From Geoanaerobacter pelophilus (lineage in GTDB: Bacteria > Desulfobacterota > Desulfuromonadia > Geobacterales > DSM-12255): a stretch of 64,000 bases of DNA. Position 1 is the stretch's first letter, and each line of letters begins with the position of its first letter. The DNA lies in contig NZ_JAHCVJ010000003.1 in NCBI RefSeq assembly GCF_018476885.1, positions 434,001 through 498,000 on the forward strand, read 5' to 3'. Below are positions 50,296 through 58,677 of this stretch, piece by piece. Made by a program: the position numbers and the translations under genes. The notes under the pieces were generated by a model. The model was given only the letters and a program-made list of their open reading frames with translations, searched no databases and was not told where the DNA came from.

Positions 50296-50991
50296 TCAGT
50301 TAAAAAGAAGACCCGTATCATCTTGAGAATCAACTTTTATTATGCATTCTTCTCCATCATTCCTTACAGAGTTCACAATGGTTGACACTTGAAAGGCCGT
50401 CATTACTTCAGCGGGATAAGGCTTGAAAAGCTGTTTAAGAGTAGCAGGATCTGAGACCTCTCTGTCCAGCCAGACTGAGTATTCCTGAGGGTGTAGTATT
50501 ACCGGCATTCTATCGTGAATTGTTTCAATCAACCGGTTCGGAGTGGTTGTCAGAATGGCACAGGTCTCAATTATTGAGCCATCCGGGTTTTTCCACTGCT
50601 CCCAGATGCCGGCCAACGCGAAAGGTTTATTGTCTGCCATTGATATATAAAACGGGGTCTTTGCGCTCCCGGAGGACTGCCATTCATAGAAACCAGAAAT
50701 AGGGACCAAACAGCGGCGCGTACGGATAGCTCTTTTGAAAGAGTTTTTTTCGAATACCGTCTCTGACCGGGCATTTATCAGTTTGTACCCAATAGCCATA
50801 TCATCTGCCCAAGATGGAACCAACCCCCACTTCATAAAATCAAGATGGTTCTCTCCTCCAAGATTGCGAATAACAGCAACCTGCTGGGAAGGGGAAATGT
50901 TGTATCGGGGGACAACCTTCTCGGGAAGCTGTACGCTGAAAATATCAGCAAGTTGCTCTGCAGAGGCATAGAGGGCAAAACGTCCGGGCAT
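50296..50991 (-). CDS. SRAP (YedK/HMCES)-family protein lacking the catalytic Cys2
   Basis: A 231-residue SRAP-domain protein. Relatives crosslink to abasic sites in single-stranded DNA through Cys2 exposed after Met removal. This protein begins MPGRF, so position 2 is proline (codon CCC). The other active-site elements are intact: NARSET, FYEW and IHDRMPVIL with the histidine. No alternative start gives MCGR. It may work by another nucleophile, act as a non-covalent binder or autoprotease, or be inactive. No neighbour suggests a special function. Confidence 0.87.
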   Translation of the reverse strand: MPGRFALYASAEQLADIFSVQLPEKVVPRYNISPSQQVAVIRNLGGENHLDFMKWGLVPSWADDMAIGYKLINARSETVFEKNSFKRAIRTRRCLVPISGFYEWQSSGSAKTPFYISMADNKPFALAGIWEQWKNPDGSIIETCAILTTTPNRLIETIHDRMPVILHPQEYSVWLDREVSDPATLKQLFKPYPAEVMTAFQVSTIVNSVRNDGEECIIKVDSQDDTGLLFN

Positions 50992-51038
50992 AGTAGTTCC
51001 AAAATCCTTGAAATAATTGGGATCTATACGCTGAAAAC

Positions 51039-51266
51039 TCAGCGATTGAATATTTTTAGATCGAGATAGAGAGCTTCAACCTTGTCTCTGGCCCACGGTG
51101 TCCTCCGCAAAAACTTCAAGCTGGACCCGATAGAGGGGTTGTTGCTGAAACACTTGATATCAATGCGTTTGCCGAGTTGTTCCCATCCATAGTGCTCTAT
51201 CAATTCAGAGAGAAGTTTTTCCAGCGTTATCCCATGTAAAGGGTTGTAAGGTTGTTCTTGCGGCAT
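51039..51266 (-). CDS. VF530-like DUF2132 protein
   Basis: A 75-residue cytoplasmic protein of the VF530/DUF2132 family, a small helical fold with possible nucleic-acid binding. [20 protein letters not shown] and [20 protein letters not shown] cover most of the length and are highly characteristic. The stop falls 47 bases before the SRAP start on the same strand, so the two may be co-transcribed. Function is not established. Confidence 0.9.
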   Translation of the reverse strand: MPQEQPYNPLHGITLEKLLSELIEHYGWEQLGKRIDIKCFSNNPSIGSSLKFLRRTPWARDKVEALYLDLKIFNR

Positions 51267-51439
51267 ATTTGGGCCTTATAGGTAATATGGGATAAACTAT
51301 CACGGTTACCAAGGGGCAACAACGATTATTCCTCTCCCTTCAGAAGAGCAGTCAATGGAAGCCGTTTAAGCTGTTGATACTGAAGCGTGTTAGTTTTCAA
51401 CAGTTAAAAATAAATAAGACTAAAAATATCCCTTTGCCC

Positions 51440-51468
51440 TTGACGATTGCCACCTTCTACATTAGATT
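51440..51468 (+). promoter_or_regulatory. Promoter of a short transcript with a 20-residue ORF
   Basis: TTGACG and TAGATT are separated by 17 bases. Confidence 0.5.
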
Positions 51469-51514
51469 TATAAACAAGAGTGTTGTTAACGCGGATTGAA
51501 AGGAGATTACGCTC

Positions 51515-51577
51515 ATGTGGACTGAAAGATTTCGTATTCGTCCTGTATCCCGCTGCAAAGAAGGATGCAGTATTTAG
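51515..51577 (+). CDS. Candidate 20-residue peptide
   Basis: A short frame reading MWTERFRIRPVSRCKEGCSI, preceded by AAAGGAG eight bases before the ATG. It has a promoter upstream and a very strong terminator downstream. The peptide is basic, with a CKEGC motif near its end. It could be a leader peptide, a small regulatory protein or a peptide precursor. No family was recognised. Confidence 0.4.
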   Translation: MWTERFRIRPVSRCKEGCSI

Positions 51578-51606
51578 CCCGTCAAGATAATTGGCGGGCG
51601 CACGTA

Positions 51607-51646
51607 CAAAGAAAAGCCCCTGCAAAAATGCAGGGGCTTTTCTTTG
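51607..51646. terminator. Strong terminator after the 20-residue ORF
   Basis: CAAAGAAAAGCCCCTGCA and TGCAGGGGCTTTTCTTTG form a perfect 18-bp stem with a 4-A loop. Confidence 0.8.
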
Positions 51647-51673
51647 TCTTATTGAATCTCAAGGACAAATCTG

Positions 51674-52003
51674 ATGGCTAGCTTCATGTTTATTTCTTTC
51701 ATAGTCTTTATAGCGCTGCCTTCAGTACTCTGGCTTTACGCGTTGGCTGATGTCATCATAAACGAGTTTCAATATTTCAGCACCAAAGCAGCATGGCTGG
51801 TGGTACTATGTTTTTTCCCTCCAATCGGCACTATTCTCTACTTTCTGGTTGGGCGTAGCCAGAGACTCACTATTAAACCAGTTGGCAAAGTTGTCGTTTT
51901 TATAATTATCATGCTTCCAGCATTGATGATCCTTGGTTACCTGCTATTCATACTCGGACAGTTCACTCTATTCCCTACCCCTCCTGAGACTATCAGGATT
52001 TAA
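51674..52003 (+). CDS. PLDc_N-family small membrane protein
   Basis: A 109-residue inner-membrane protein with three hydrophobic segments. ALADVIINEFQYFSTKAAWL and CFFPPIGTILYFLVGRSQRL (about 49-68) match the N-terminal PLDc_N domain found before cardiolipin synthases; no catalytic phospholipase domain follows. Free PLDc_N proteins are common and of unknown function. AAGGA precedes the ATG. It converges with an operon of other tiny membrane proteins. Confidence 0.82.
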   Translation: MASFMFISFIVFIALPSVLWLYALADVIINEFQYFSTKAAWLVVLCFFPPIGTILYFLVGRSQRLTIKPVGKVVVFIIIMLPALMILGYLLFILGQFTLFPTPPETIRI

Positions 52004-52018
52004 GCACGAAGGGCACTC

Positions 52019-52177
52019 TCATTTGTCTTTCGAACAATGAATGTAACGGTAAAGTATTGGAAATCCGACAAAAAATGCCAAACAAATCAGATATTCCACT
52101 CCTTTGATATATTGATAGAAGTCAACCATAGTATAGACAGATTTCACTTCGCCGATTTGTTGAAATATCTCTAACAT
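52019..52177 (-). CDS. Tiny membrane protein (52 residues)
   Basis: A 52-residue frame: MLEIFQQIGEVKSVYTMVDF, then YQYIKGVEYLICLAFFVGFP and ILYRYIHCSKDK. One hydrophobic helix (about 28-46) with a basic C-terminus. GGAG lies eight bases before the ATG. It follows the 79-residue protein gene by 25 bases and completes a four-gene unit. No family recognised. The frame, ribosome binding site and spacing argue for a real gene. Confidence 0.6.
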   Translation of the reverse strand: MLEIFQQIGEVKSVYTMVDFYQYIKGVEYLICLAFFVGFPILYRYIHCSKDK

Positions 52178-52202
52178 GGCCCCTACTCCTTTCAATTTGC
52201 GC

Positions 52203-52442
52203 CTACTTTTTTGCCGATACCTTTACCGCGTTTTTTGAGTTTTCAGCTGTCCCTTTTATCATCCCCCACAGCATCATGATGGCCGGAATCAACTGAACGA
52301 CGACCACTAAAGCGCATAAGGCAATGAACCCCAAAACAAATATCCCGCTGCTGTAAACTCTGGTGGTTGATACCGCGAAGGCGTCACCAAACATTGCCAG
52401 CCACATCAGAACAGTAGTCAGTGCTAAACGTGTCGTTTTCAT
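52203..52442 (-). CDS. Small membrane protein, paralogue 2
   Basis: A 79-residue protein: signal-peptide-like start (residues 1-23, ending DAFA), then a helix GIFVLGFIALCALVVVVQLI and the segment PAIMMLWGMIKGTAENSKNA. The PxIMMxxGMxKG pattern is shared with the 75-residue protein encoded 460 bases upstream. GGAGG precedes the ATG at 52442. It lies 11 bases after the degenerate receiver gene. Confidence 0.7.
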   Translation of the reverse strand: MKTTRLALTTVLMWLAMFGDAFAVSTTRVYSSGIFVLGFIALCALVVVVQLIPAIMMLWGMIKGTAENSKNAVKVSAKK

Positions 52443-52453
52443 TTTATTCCTCC

Positions 52454-52843
52454 TTAGTGCAGAGATTGACTGCGGTGGGTTTCGAGAGCGCATTCTACCG
52501 CTTTCTTAAGCTCTTCCTGCTCAGATGGCTCGTCAGGAAGCAGCGCGTGGTAAAAAATTCCGTCGTTTCTTAGCTTGCGGACCAATGACAATGAAGCATC
52601 ACTGGATACAAAAATAATACTCAACTCTCTGTTACACTTTTTCAGCAACGGAATGAGTTCAGTAGCAGCCACCTCATCGAAATCCTTACCTATCAGGACA
52701 ACTTGGGCGGTCTTCTTGAGAACTTCGAGAAGAACGGTTGCGGCCGAATTCGTCACCGTGACGTCATACCCTGCTCCGGAAAATAAGTCTGCCATAATCT
52801 TGCACGTATCTTGGTTGTCATCTGCAATCAATACCCCTTGCAT
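52454..52843 (-). CDS. Degenerate receiver-domain protein
   Basis: A 129-residue stand-alone receiver-like protein. The acidic pair Asp8-Asp9 is kept (VLIADDNQD), but the phosphorylated aspartate position is Gly52 (VVLIGKDFDE), and the conserved Lys-Pro near the end is replaced (HALLPDEP). It should not be phosphorylated in the usual way and may be a protein-interaction module. AAAGGGGG precedes the ATG at 52843. It sits between genes for two paralogous small membrane proteins, so it probably works at the membrane with them. Confidence 0.75.
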   Translation of the reverse strand: MQGVLIADDNQDTCKIMADLFSGAGYDVTVTNSAATVLLEVLKKTAQVVLIGKDFDEVAATELIPLLKKCNRELSIIFVSSDASLSLVRKLRNDGIFYHALLPDEPSEQEELKKAVECALETHRSQSLH

Positions 52844-52905
52844 GGTCGGCCCCCTTTCTCTTGTCTTTCCAGACTCACATTCCCGCAACGCTAGTTACCG
52901 GGACT

Positions 52906-53133
52906 TCAGTTTTTCCTTGTTTCTGTTTCCCTGGCTGAACCGAAGAGACCTTTAGCCATGCCAAAGAACATCATAATCCCTGGAAGGAACTGAAAAACAA
53001 TGATCATGGATGCGAACCCGATGAAGAGCCAGAAGAAAAGACCAGATCCTTCGTTTTCAGCACCGCTGGCGGCAAATGCCGAAGAGACGCTGCAAACAGA
53101 GAGTGCAATGGTTTTCTTGATAATGGGTTTCAT
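52906..53133 (-). CDS. Small membrane protein, paralogue 1
   Basis: A 75-residue protein: signal-peptide-like start (ends SAFAASG), then the helix FFWLFIGFASMIIVFQFLPG and IMMFFGMAKGLFG with a charged tail. It shares PxIMMxxGMxKG with the 79-residue protein in the same operon. GGGAGG lies five bases before the ATG at 53133. First gene of a four-gene unit. Function unknown. Confidence 0.7.
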   Translation of the reverse strand: MKPIIKKTIALSVCSVSSAFAASGAENEGSGLFFWLFIGFASMIIVFQFLPGIMMFFGMAKGLFGSARETETRKN

Positions 53134-53211
53134 GGTGGCCTCCCTTAAGATCATCATTATTATTTGCTTGCTGTAATACTGCATTGCACCGAGCATACCA
53201 CTATTAACCAC

Positions 53212-53513
53212 AACTCATTTATACTATCCAACATATTGAATTACCTATGGATTATTAAGCTGGCTTTATAATTTGAGGCAGGATAGAAGACTTAATGTAT
53301 TGAAAATATATACGTAATTGTGAATGTCAGGAGTCCAACCCCCAAGAACATCCACAGCTAACCATACGATATAACTACAAAAATCATAAAAATAAACGCG
53401 GTGTATAAAAAAAGATTTATGTGAATAACATCACAGGCGGGTATTGTAACATCAAGGAAAGGCCTCTGCTAACCATGGAGACAGGCGAAAGACTGAATTA
53501 ACTTCCATCGCCT
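53212..53513. other. Intergenic region with no recognised gene
   Basis: AT-rich. It should hold the promoter of the small membrane protein operon; no clear pair was found. The minus strand has TATAAAT near 53225 as a possible -10. Confidence 0.3.
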
Positions 53514-54821
53514 TCATAGCGTAAAGAAAAACGTGGCGCCAGAGCCAGGTTCGGCCTCTGCCCACACCTTACCACCGTGACGGGTAATGATATTGTTTGC
53601 AAGGAACAGCCCTATCCCGGTACCGGGGAAATCCTCATTTTTATGGAGACGCTGAAAAGCCCCGAAAAGCCTGTCAGCATACTGCATTTCAAAACCAACA
53701 CCATTGTCTTTAACAAAAAAAACGGTTTGCCCCTCCTGCTGCAGGGTGCCGATTTCGATACGTGGATGGTCAGCTTTCTCCGAAAACTTCAGGGCATTGC
53801 CGATGAGGTTCTGAAAGACCTGCTGCAGCAGTTGGCGGTCAGCCGTACATGGAGGGAGATCGTGAACTATCAGCTCAGCAGGCTTTTCTCTATGCTGCAA
53901 ATCCAGTTCGTCAATAACCTGCTGCACCAATAAAGTGGTTTCAAGATTGCTTTTGCTGATAGGTTGGCGAGCAAAACGCGAGAACTGGAGCAGTTCACTG
54001 GTAAGGAGATCCATTCGGTCGCAGCCGGCGGCAATGCGGTCAAGCAGCTTTTTTGCTTCCTCCTGCAGCGACTGACCATAGTCTTCCAGAAGGATGCGGA
54101 CGAAGCCGTTAATGTGTCGAAGCGGCGCCCGAAGGTCATGGGATACTGAGTAGGAAAACGATTCCAGGTGCCGGTTAGCCTCTGCAATCTCCTGATTTTT
54201 CTGCTCAAGTTCCTGGCTTCTACGGCAAAGATCCTCATTAAGCAAAGATATCTGCGAATATGCCGATTCAATTTGAGCGGTACGTTCCAGGACCCGCGCT
54301 TCCAACTCGACATTCAGATTACGTAACTCTTCCTGGGTATGGATAAGCCGGTCGTTTTTTTCCTGCAGCTCCTCTGCCAGCGTCTTGAGAGCTTCTTCAG
54401 CTCTCATTCTCTCTGCCACTTCCCGTTTGAGCTCTTCCGCACGAGCCAGCTGAATATGGGTCGTAACCCTCGCCACCACCTCTTCGGCCTGGAACGGCTT
54501 GGTAACATAATCCACCCCCCCCTCGCGAAACCCTTTAACTTTCTGTTCCGCCATCCCCAAAGCGCTGATGAAAATTACCGGTATGTGCTGCAGAGTAAGG
54601 TCAGTCTTCAACCGGCGACAAACCTCGTAACCATCCATCTCCGGCATCATGATATCCAGCAGGATGAGGTCAGGAGCAGGGACTGCCCCGGCTATTTCCA
54701 AGGCATCCTGGCCATTAGTGGCGACCTGCACCTCATACCCTTCATGTTCCAGCATATCTCCTAATACCCGCAGGTTTTCCGGGGTATCATCCACAACGAG
54801 GATCACATGTTTCTCAGTCAT
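53514..54821 (-). CDS. Receiver-linked histidine kinase
   Basis: A 435-residue cytoplasmic protein with an N-terminal receiver (Asp56 in [11 protein letters not shown], Lys108 in VTKPF), a long coiled coil (about 125-215), a DHp domain with His228 ([16 protein letters not shown]) and a HATPase ([38 protein letters not shown]). Such REC-HK proteins take signal from an upstream kinase and pass it on. It starts eight bases before the stop of the hybrid kinase gene 54814-56970, and is encoded last in the cluster. Confidence 0.92.
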   Translation of the reverse strand: MTEKHVILVVDDTPENLRVLGDMLEHEGYEVQVATNGQDALEIAGAVPAPDLILLDIMMPEMDGYEVCRRLKTDLTLQHIPVIFISALGMAEQKVKGFREGGVDYVTKPFQAEEVVARVTTHIQLARAEELKREVAERMRAEEALKTLAEELQEKNDRLIHTQEELRNLNVELEARVLERTAQIESAYSQISLLNEDLCRRSQELEQKNQEIAEANRHLESFSYSVSHDLRAPLRHINGFVRILLEDYGQSLQEEAKKLLDRIAAGCDRMDLLTSELLQFSRFARQPISKSNLETTLLVQQVIDELDLQHREKPAELIVHDLPPCTADRQLLQQVFQNLIGNALKFSEKADHPRIEIGTLQQEGQTVFFVKDNGVGFEMQYADRLFGAFQRLHKNEDFPGTGIGLFLANNIITRHGGKVWAEAEPGSGATFFFTL

Positions 54822-56970
54822 GACTGGCTCCTGTGGTATTCACGTTGCCCAATTTTTTCAATCCTTCAAGATCATACAACTCAACCCGTTCAAGCACCCA
54901 GGCTGAAAGGCACGGGTCGATTACGCTCGCCTCCTCCCCTAATCTGCGGATGCGAGTTATATTATTCCGGAACAACGCCTGGGAGAATTCCTCAAGCCAG
55001 TCTGCAGGCATCCTGTCCAAGGAAGGCAGTTCCTGGCTGCGCTGAACGTCCCGGCTATCTTTATTTCCTGCAATCTCAAACCTCACTCCAGCGCGGCAAG
55101 CAAACAAGTCGAACAGCTCCTGCTCCCGAAACGGCTTGGCGATAAACGCATTAATCCCTGAGTCGAGAAACTGCTGTTTCTGCGTATCGAAGGCGCTGGC
55201 ACTGATGCCGATGATTACCGGATCGCCAGCCAGGCAGGTGGTACGGATGATTCGTGTTGCCTCATCACCATTCATGCCGGGCATTACCAGATCCATCAGG
55301 ATGATGTGCGGTTTGGTGACCAGGGCCTTCTCAATAGCCTCTTCACCACTGGAAGCTTCATCCACGACAAACCCCAGCGGCTCCAGAATCACCCGCAGCA
55401 GTTCCCGGTTAGTCTCCAGATCGTCAACCACCAGAACACGCAACTCACCCTGACCAGGGGCAAGACCGGTCACGCTATGCAGCACCCCTGATGATACAGG
55501 TACCTCGGAAGTCGCCGGCGCCGGGAACTCGAACCGGAAACAGCTCCCCTCTCCGGCAGTACTGACAACGGTCAACTCGCCATCCATCAAGTGAGCGTAT
55601 TCGCGGCTGATGGCCAACCCAAGACCAGTGCCGCCAGCAGCCTGCTCACCGCTCCGGGTGCGTTCAAAGGGGCGAAACAGCTTGTCCTGTTCCTCAGTTG
55701 TGATGCCGATGCCGGTGTCTTGCACTTCAATGGCTATCCGGTCGATACCGACAGCGAATGCCCGCAGTGACACTGACCCGGACTTGGTGAACTTGACTGC
55801 GTTCCCCAGCAGATTGATCAGTATCTGCCGCAGTTTCCCCAAGTCGGTGACAATGTAGCGCGGCAGATCAGTGATCGGTTCCAGGGTAAAGGCAAGCCCC
55901 TTCTCTTCTGCTCGTAGCCGGAACATGACTGTCAGGTCATTCAACAGCTCGGCCAGGTCAATCGGTTCGGTACGAAGCTCCACCCGGCCGGCCTCAATGC
56001 GCGACATCTCCAGAATGTCGTTGATGATGGAGAGCAGGTGTTCGCCGCTCTTCATGATGGTAGCAACCTTGTTGCGGGCCATCGGCGACAACGAGGGATC
56101 GCGCTCCAGCAGTTGGGCAAAGCCGAGGACACCGTTCATCGGTGTCCTGATCTCATGGCTCATGTTGGCCAGAAACATGCTCTTGGCCTGATTGGCTGCC
56201 TCGGCCGCATTACGGGCATGAAGCAGTTCGGCAGTCCGTTCTTCAACCAATGTTTCAAGGTGTTCACGATAACGCGCAAGCTCGGCATAGCGACTCTCAA
56301 GCTGCGACACCATTTTCGCCAAAGATGCACGGAGCACTTCCATCTCACCGCTGAAAGTGAAGGTAGCGAGGGAATCACCGCCTGCATCATCACTACTGAC
56401 CGAAACTGCGTAGCTTTCCAGCTGCTTGAGCGGTTTCAGGACAATCCGATTAAGGATCCAGTAAACACTCACAACCAGCAGCGCATCCAGGAGCAAAATT
56501 GTAACAACAAAGTAACAGATGCCGGTCTTCAGTTCTTCGTCGAGAAATCGTGTTGTTGCGGCAATTGTAAGAGTTCCAAGATTCTGTCCCGAAAAAATAA
56601 CCGGCTGCTCCCGGACAACGACATCTGTTTTGGCAATTGCCTTCTCCCCGGTAACAGGTTCCCACCGTTCATTTCGGCTGCGGGTGTATACCGAGTCGCC
56701 TGACAGGACCACAATCCTGGTCAGAATGGGGTCTTTCATGGCGCCATCCAAGACCTTGTTGAGCTGTGCCGTGTCAAAATTCCATAAAGCAGAGGCGATG
56801 GCGGGCTGGAGCTGCTCTGCATCAATAGCAAGCTGATTTCTCAGCTTTGCCGCCTCACGATCACGGAAAACCTGCATCGTAAGTACTGCATATATGGCAA
56901 GAATTACCGTTGCTACGGCAACAAGAGTGCATATAACCTGCAGCGACAGTGAGCGGTTCGTGAGCGACAT
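54814..56970 (-). CDS. Membrane hybrid histidine kinase
   Basis: About 718 residues: transmembrane helix (about 10-30), periplasmic sensor of around 130 residues, second helix (about 155-178), HAMP-like region and coiled coil, DHp ([20 protein letters not shown]), HATPase ([24 protein letters not shown]), receiver ([28 protein letters not shown]) and a conserved tail with [13 protein letters not shown]. The DHp-to-tail part is nearly the same as in two other kinases in this window. The start at 56970 follows AGGGG; the longer frame would overlap the binding protein gene by 17 bases. The ligand may come from the two binding proteins encoded upstream. Confidence 0.88.
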   Translation of the reverse strand: MSLTNRSLSLQVICTLVAVATVILAIYAVLTMQVFRDREAAKLRNQLAIDAEQLQPAIASALWNFDTAQLNKVLDGAMKDPILTRIVVLSGDSVYTRSRNERWEPVTGEKAIAKTDVVVREQPVIFSGQNLGTLTIAATTRFLDEELKTGICYFVVTILLLDALLVVSVYWILNRIVLKPLKQLESYAVSVSSDDAGGDSLATFTFSGEMEVLRASLAKMVSQLESRYAELARYREHLETLVEERTAELLHARNAAEAANQAKSMFLANMSHEIRTPMNGVLGFAQLLERDPSLSPMARNKVATIMKSGEHLLSIINDILEMSRIEAGRVELRTEPIDLAELLNDLTVMFRLRAEEKGLAFTLEPITDLPRYIVTDLGKLRQILINLLGNAVKFTKSGSVSLRAFAVGIDRIAIEVQDTGIGITTEEQDKLFRPFERTRSGEQAAGGTGLGLAISREYAHLMDGELTVVSTAGEGSCFRFEFPAPATSEVPVSSGVLHSVTGLAPGQGELRVLVVDDLETNRELLRVILEPLGFVVDEASSGEEAIEKALVTKPHIILMDLVMPGMNGDEATRIIRTTCLAGDPVIIGISASAFDTQKQQFLDSGINAFIAKPFREQELFDLFACRAGVRFEIAGNKDSRDVQRSQELPSLDRMPADWLEEFSQALFRNNITRIRRLGEEASVIDPCLSAWVLERVELYDLEGLKKLGNVNTTGASHD

Positions 56971-57010
56971 TAATGTCCCCTGGAGAGAAATCCCATAATG
57001 GTCTCGGCCC

Positions 57011-57805
57011 TTACGGCTTTCGAACATTTTTCAGGTACTTTCTGAGCAACTTTTCACTTATCCCCTTCTTATCCAGCTCCTCAAGGCGCTTACTGACCGA
57101 CTCGACAAGCGGCACGCAAGGAGATTTTTTGCTAAAGCCGAAGTATATGTCGTCGTTTGCCCCCTGAAGCTCCAGCGGGGTGATCTTATTGGTAGTTCGA
57201 TTCTGAGAAATATAATAAGTGCCGGGATATTTCCCGGTAATGAAATAGTCAATTATCCCTTGGTCCAAAAGGCGAAAGTTTTCCACCATGGTCCCTGACT
57301 CTGTAATAGTGAGTTCCTTGCGCCAGTAGCTGTCAAAAGCAAGACCAAAGGTATCTCCTAGACTGATTGCCCCTTTCCTTTTTTTAAGGTCTCGCCACTC
57401 GTTGACCCTGATGCCGCTGTCTGCTCTTACAAATACGGCAGAGGGATTGGCAAAGGCGCGATGTTTAGTGAAGACAAGATACCTTTCGCGATCAGGAATG
57501 TCCCTCAGACTAACGACAAGATCGATTTCCCCCTGTTCCGCGAGTAGCAGGACCCTCTTCCAGGGGTAGACAACGGGTTTTAACCTGATCTGCTTCGGCA
57601 TCACCATGGCAAGAAGCTCAATACTCGCCCCTTCGAATCCGTCTCGACCGACCGCCCAGTGGTAAGGAGGGTATTGAGGATTTGCCGAGAAAACAAGCTC
57701 CTCACAGCCAGATGGCAATGACGATGCGTGAGCGTGCTGCAGCGGAAGGCAGGTGAGAATGGTCATTATCAGGAACAGCTTTTGGATGATTGACGGCTGC
57801 TTCAT
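57011..57805 (-). CDS. Periplasmic binding protein, SBP_bac_3-like
   Basis: A 264-residue exported protein (signal peptide about 1-27) with a family 3 solute-binding fold. [20 protein letters not shown] and EGIDLVVSL-like [20 protein letters not shown] match the amino acid and organic compound binding group. No permease genes are near, and it is encoded between hybrid kinases, so it may act as a sensory receptor. It is a paralogue of the next protein. Confidence 0.85.
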   Translation of the reverse strand: MKQPSIIQKLFLIMTILTCLPLQHAHASSLPSGCEELVFSANPQYPPYHWAVGRDGFEGASIELLAMVMPKQIRLKPVVYPWKRVLLLAEQGEIDLVVSLRDIPDRERYLVFTKHRAFANPSAVFVRADSGIRVNEWRDLKKRKGAISLGDTFGLAFDSYWRKELTITESGTMVENFRLLDQGIIDYFITGKYPGTYYISQNRTTNKITPLELQGANDDIYFGFSKKSPCVPLVESVSKRLEELDKKGISEKLLRKYLKNVRKP

Positions 57806-57826
57806 TTCGAGCCTCCTTGGTCATGG

Positions 57827-58663
57827 CTACTCGATACGCATCTCCCGATAACGCTTCAGATGCTTTTTCAGGAGCTTTTCCGGGACACCTTTTTTGTCTT
57901 GCTCCATAAGTCGTTTGCTCACGTAATCCACCAGCGAAGCACAACCGGACCGCTTGCTGAAGCCGAAATATATGTCAAGTGTAGAGATCGCCGGGAAAAG
58001 AGGGATGATCTCGTGGGACAGCGGTTTTTTTGACAGATACGCCTCGCCGACATATTGACTGGTAACAAAATAATCAATGCGGCCGCTGTCCAGTTTTTGA
58101 TAGTTTTCAAACATGGTCGGCGCTTCTTCAATAGAAAGCTCTTTGCGCCAGTACTCATCGAAACCGCCGCCAAAGGTATCGCCGGCGCTGATGCCCCCTT
58201 TACGGTTTTTCAGGTCTTTCCAGGATTTATAAGGAAATTTTCTGTCCTTGCGCACGAAAACAACAATCGGGTTCGGGAACGCCCGGTGCGAGGTAAAGGT
58301 GAGGTAAGCGGAACGCTCAGGAGTTATCCGCAGGCTTACCAGGAGATCGATCTCTCCCTGTTCCGCCAGAAACATGGAGCGCTTCCAGGGGTACACCGCC
58401 GCTTTCAAAGGGAGTCCCGGAGGCATGACCATCTTGAGCAGTTCAATACTCGCGCCGTCAAAAGATTTGCCGATGCTCCAATCATAGGGAGGGTACTGGG
58501 GGTTGGTTGAGTAAACAACCGTTTCGCAGCCATCAGGGATAATGCGGTTTTCAGCAGCGCCCAGCGGGGAAGGCACGATAGCGATAATTATCCAGACAGC
58601 AGTGACCATCACATAAATGCTTCGTACAGCCACGCGTCTCAGTATTCTTAAACCAACGAGCAT
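57827..58663 (-). CDS. Periplasmic binding protein, SBP_bac_3-like (paralogue)
   Basis: A 278-residue exported protein with an N-terminal hydrophobic segment (about 16-37) and the same fold: [60 protein letters not shown] and FGFSKRSGCASLVDYVSKRL. About half the residues agree with its neighbour at 57011. The pair arose by tandem duplication. It lies 14 bases after the PAS hybrid kinase gene. Probably works with kinases rather than a transporter. Confidence 0.85.
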   Translation of the reverse strand: MLVGLRILRRVAVRSIYVMVTAVWIIIAIVPSPLGAAENRIIPDGCETVVYSTNPQYPPYDWSIGKSFDGASIELLKMVMPPGLPLKAAVYPWKRSMFLAEQGEIDLLVSLRITPERSAYLTFTSHRAFPNPIVVFVRKDRKFPYKSWKDLKNRKGGISAGDTFGGGFDEYWRKELSIEEAPTMFENYQKLDSGRIDYFVTSQYVGEAYLSKKPLSHEIIPLFPAISTLDIYFGFSKRSGCASLVDYVSKRLMEQDKKGVPEKLLKKHLKRYREMRIE

Positions 58664-58677
58664 GACTATTAACTCCT

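Noticed and set aside
51404-51625. Minus-strand frame of 73 codons across the 51.4-51.6 kb unit
   Set aside because: It runs backwards through the terminator palindrome and lacks a ribosome binding site; the plus-strand 20-codon frame with promoter fits better.
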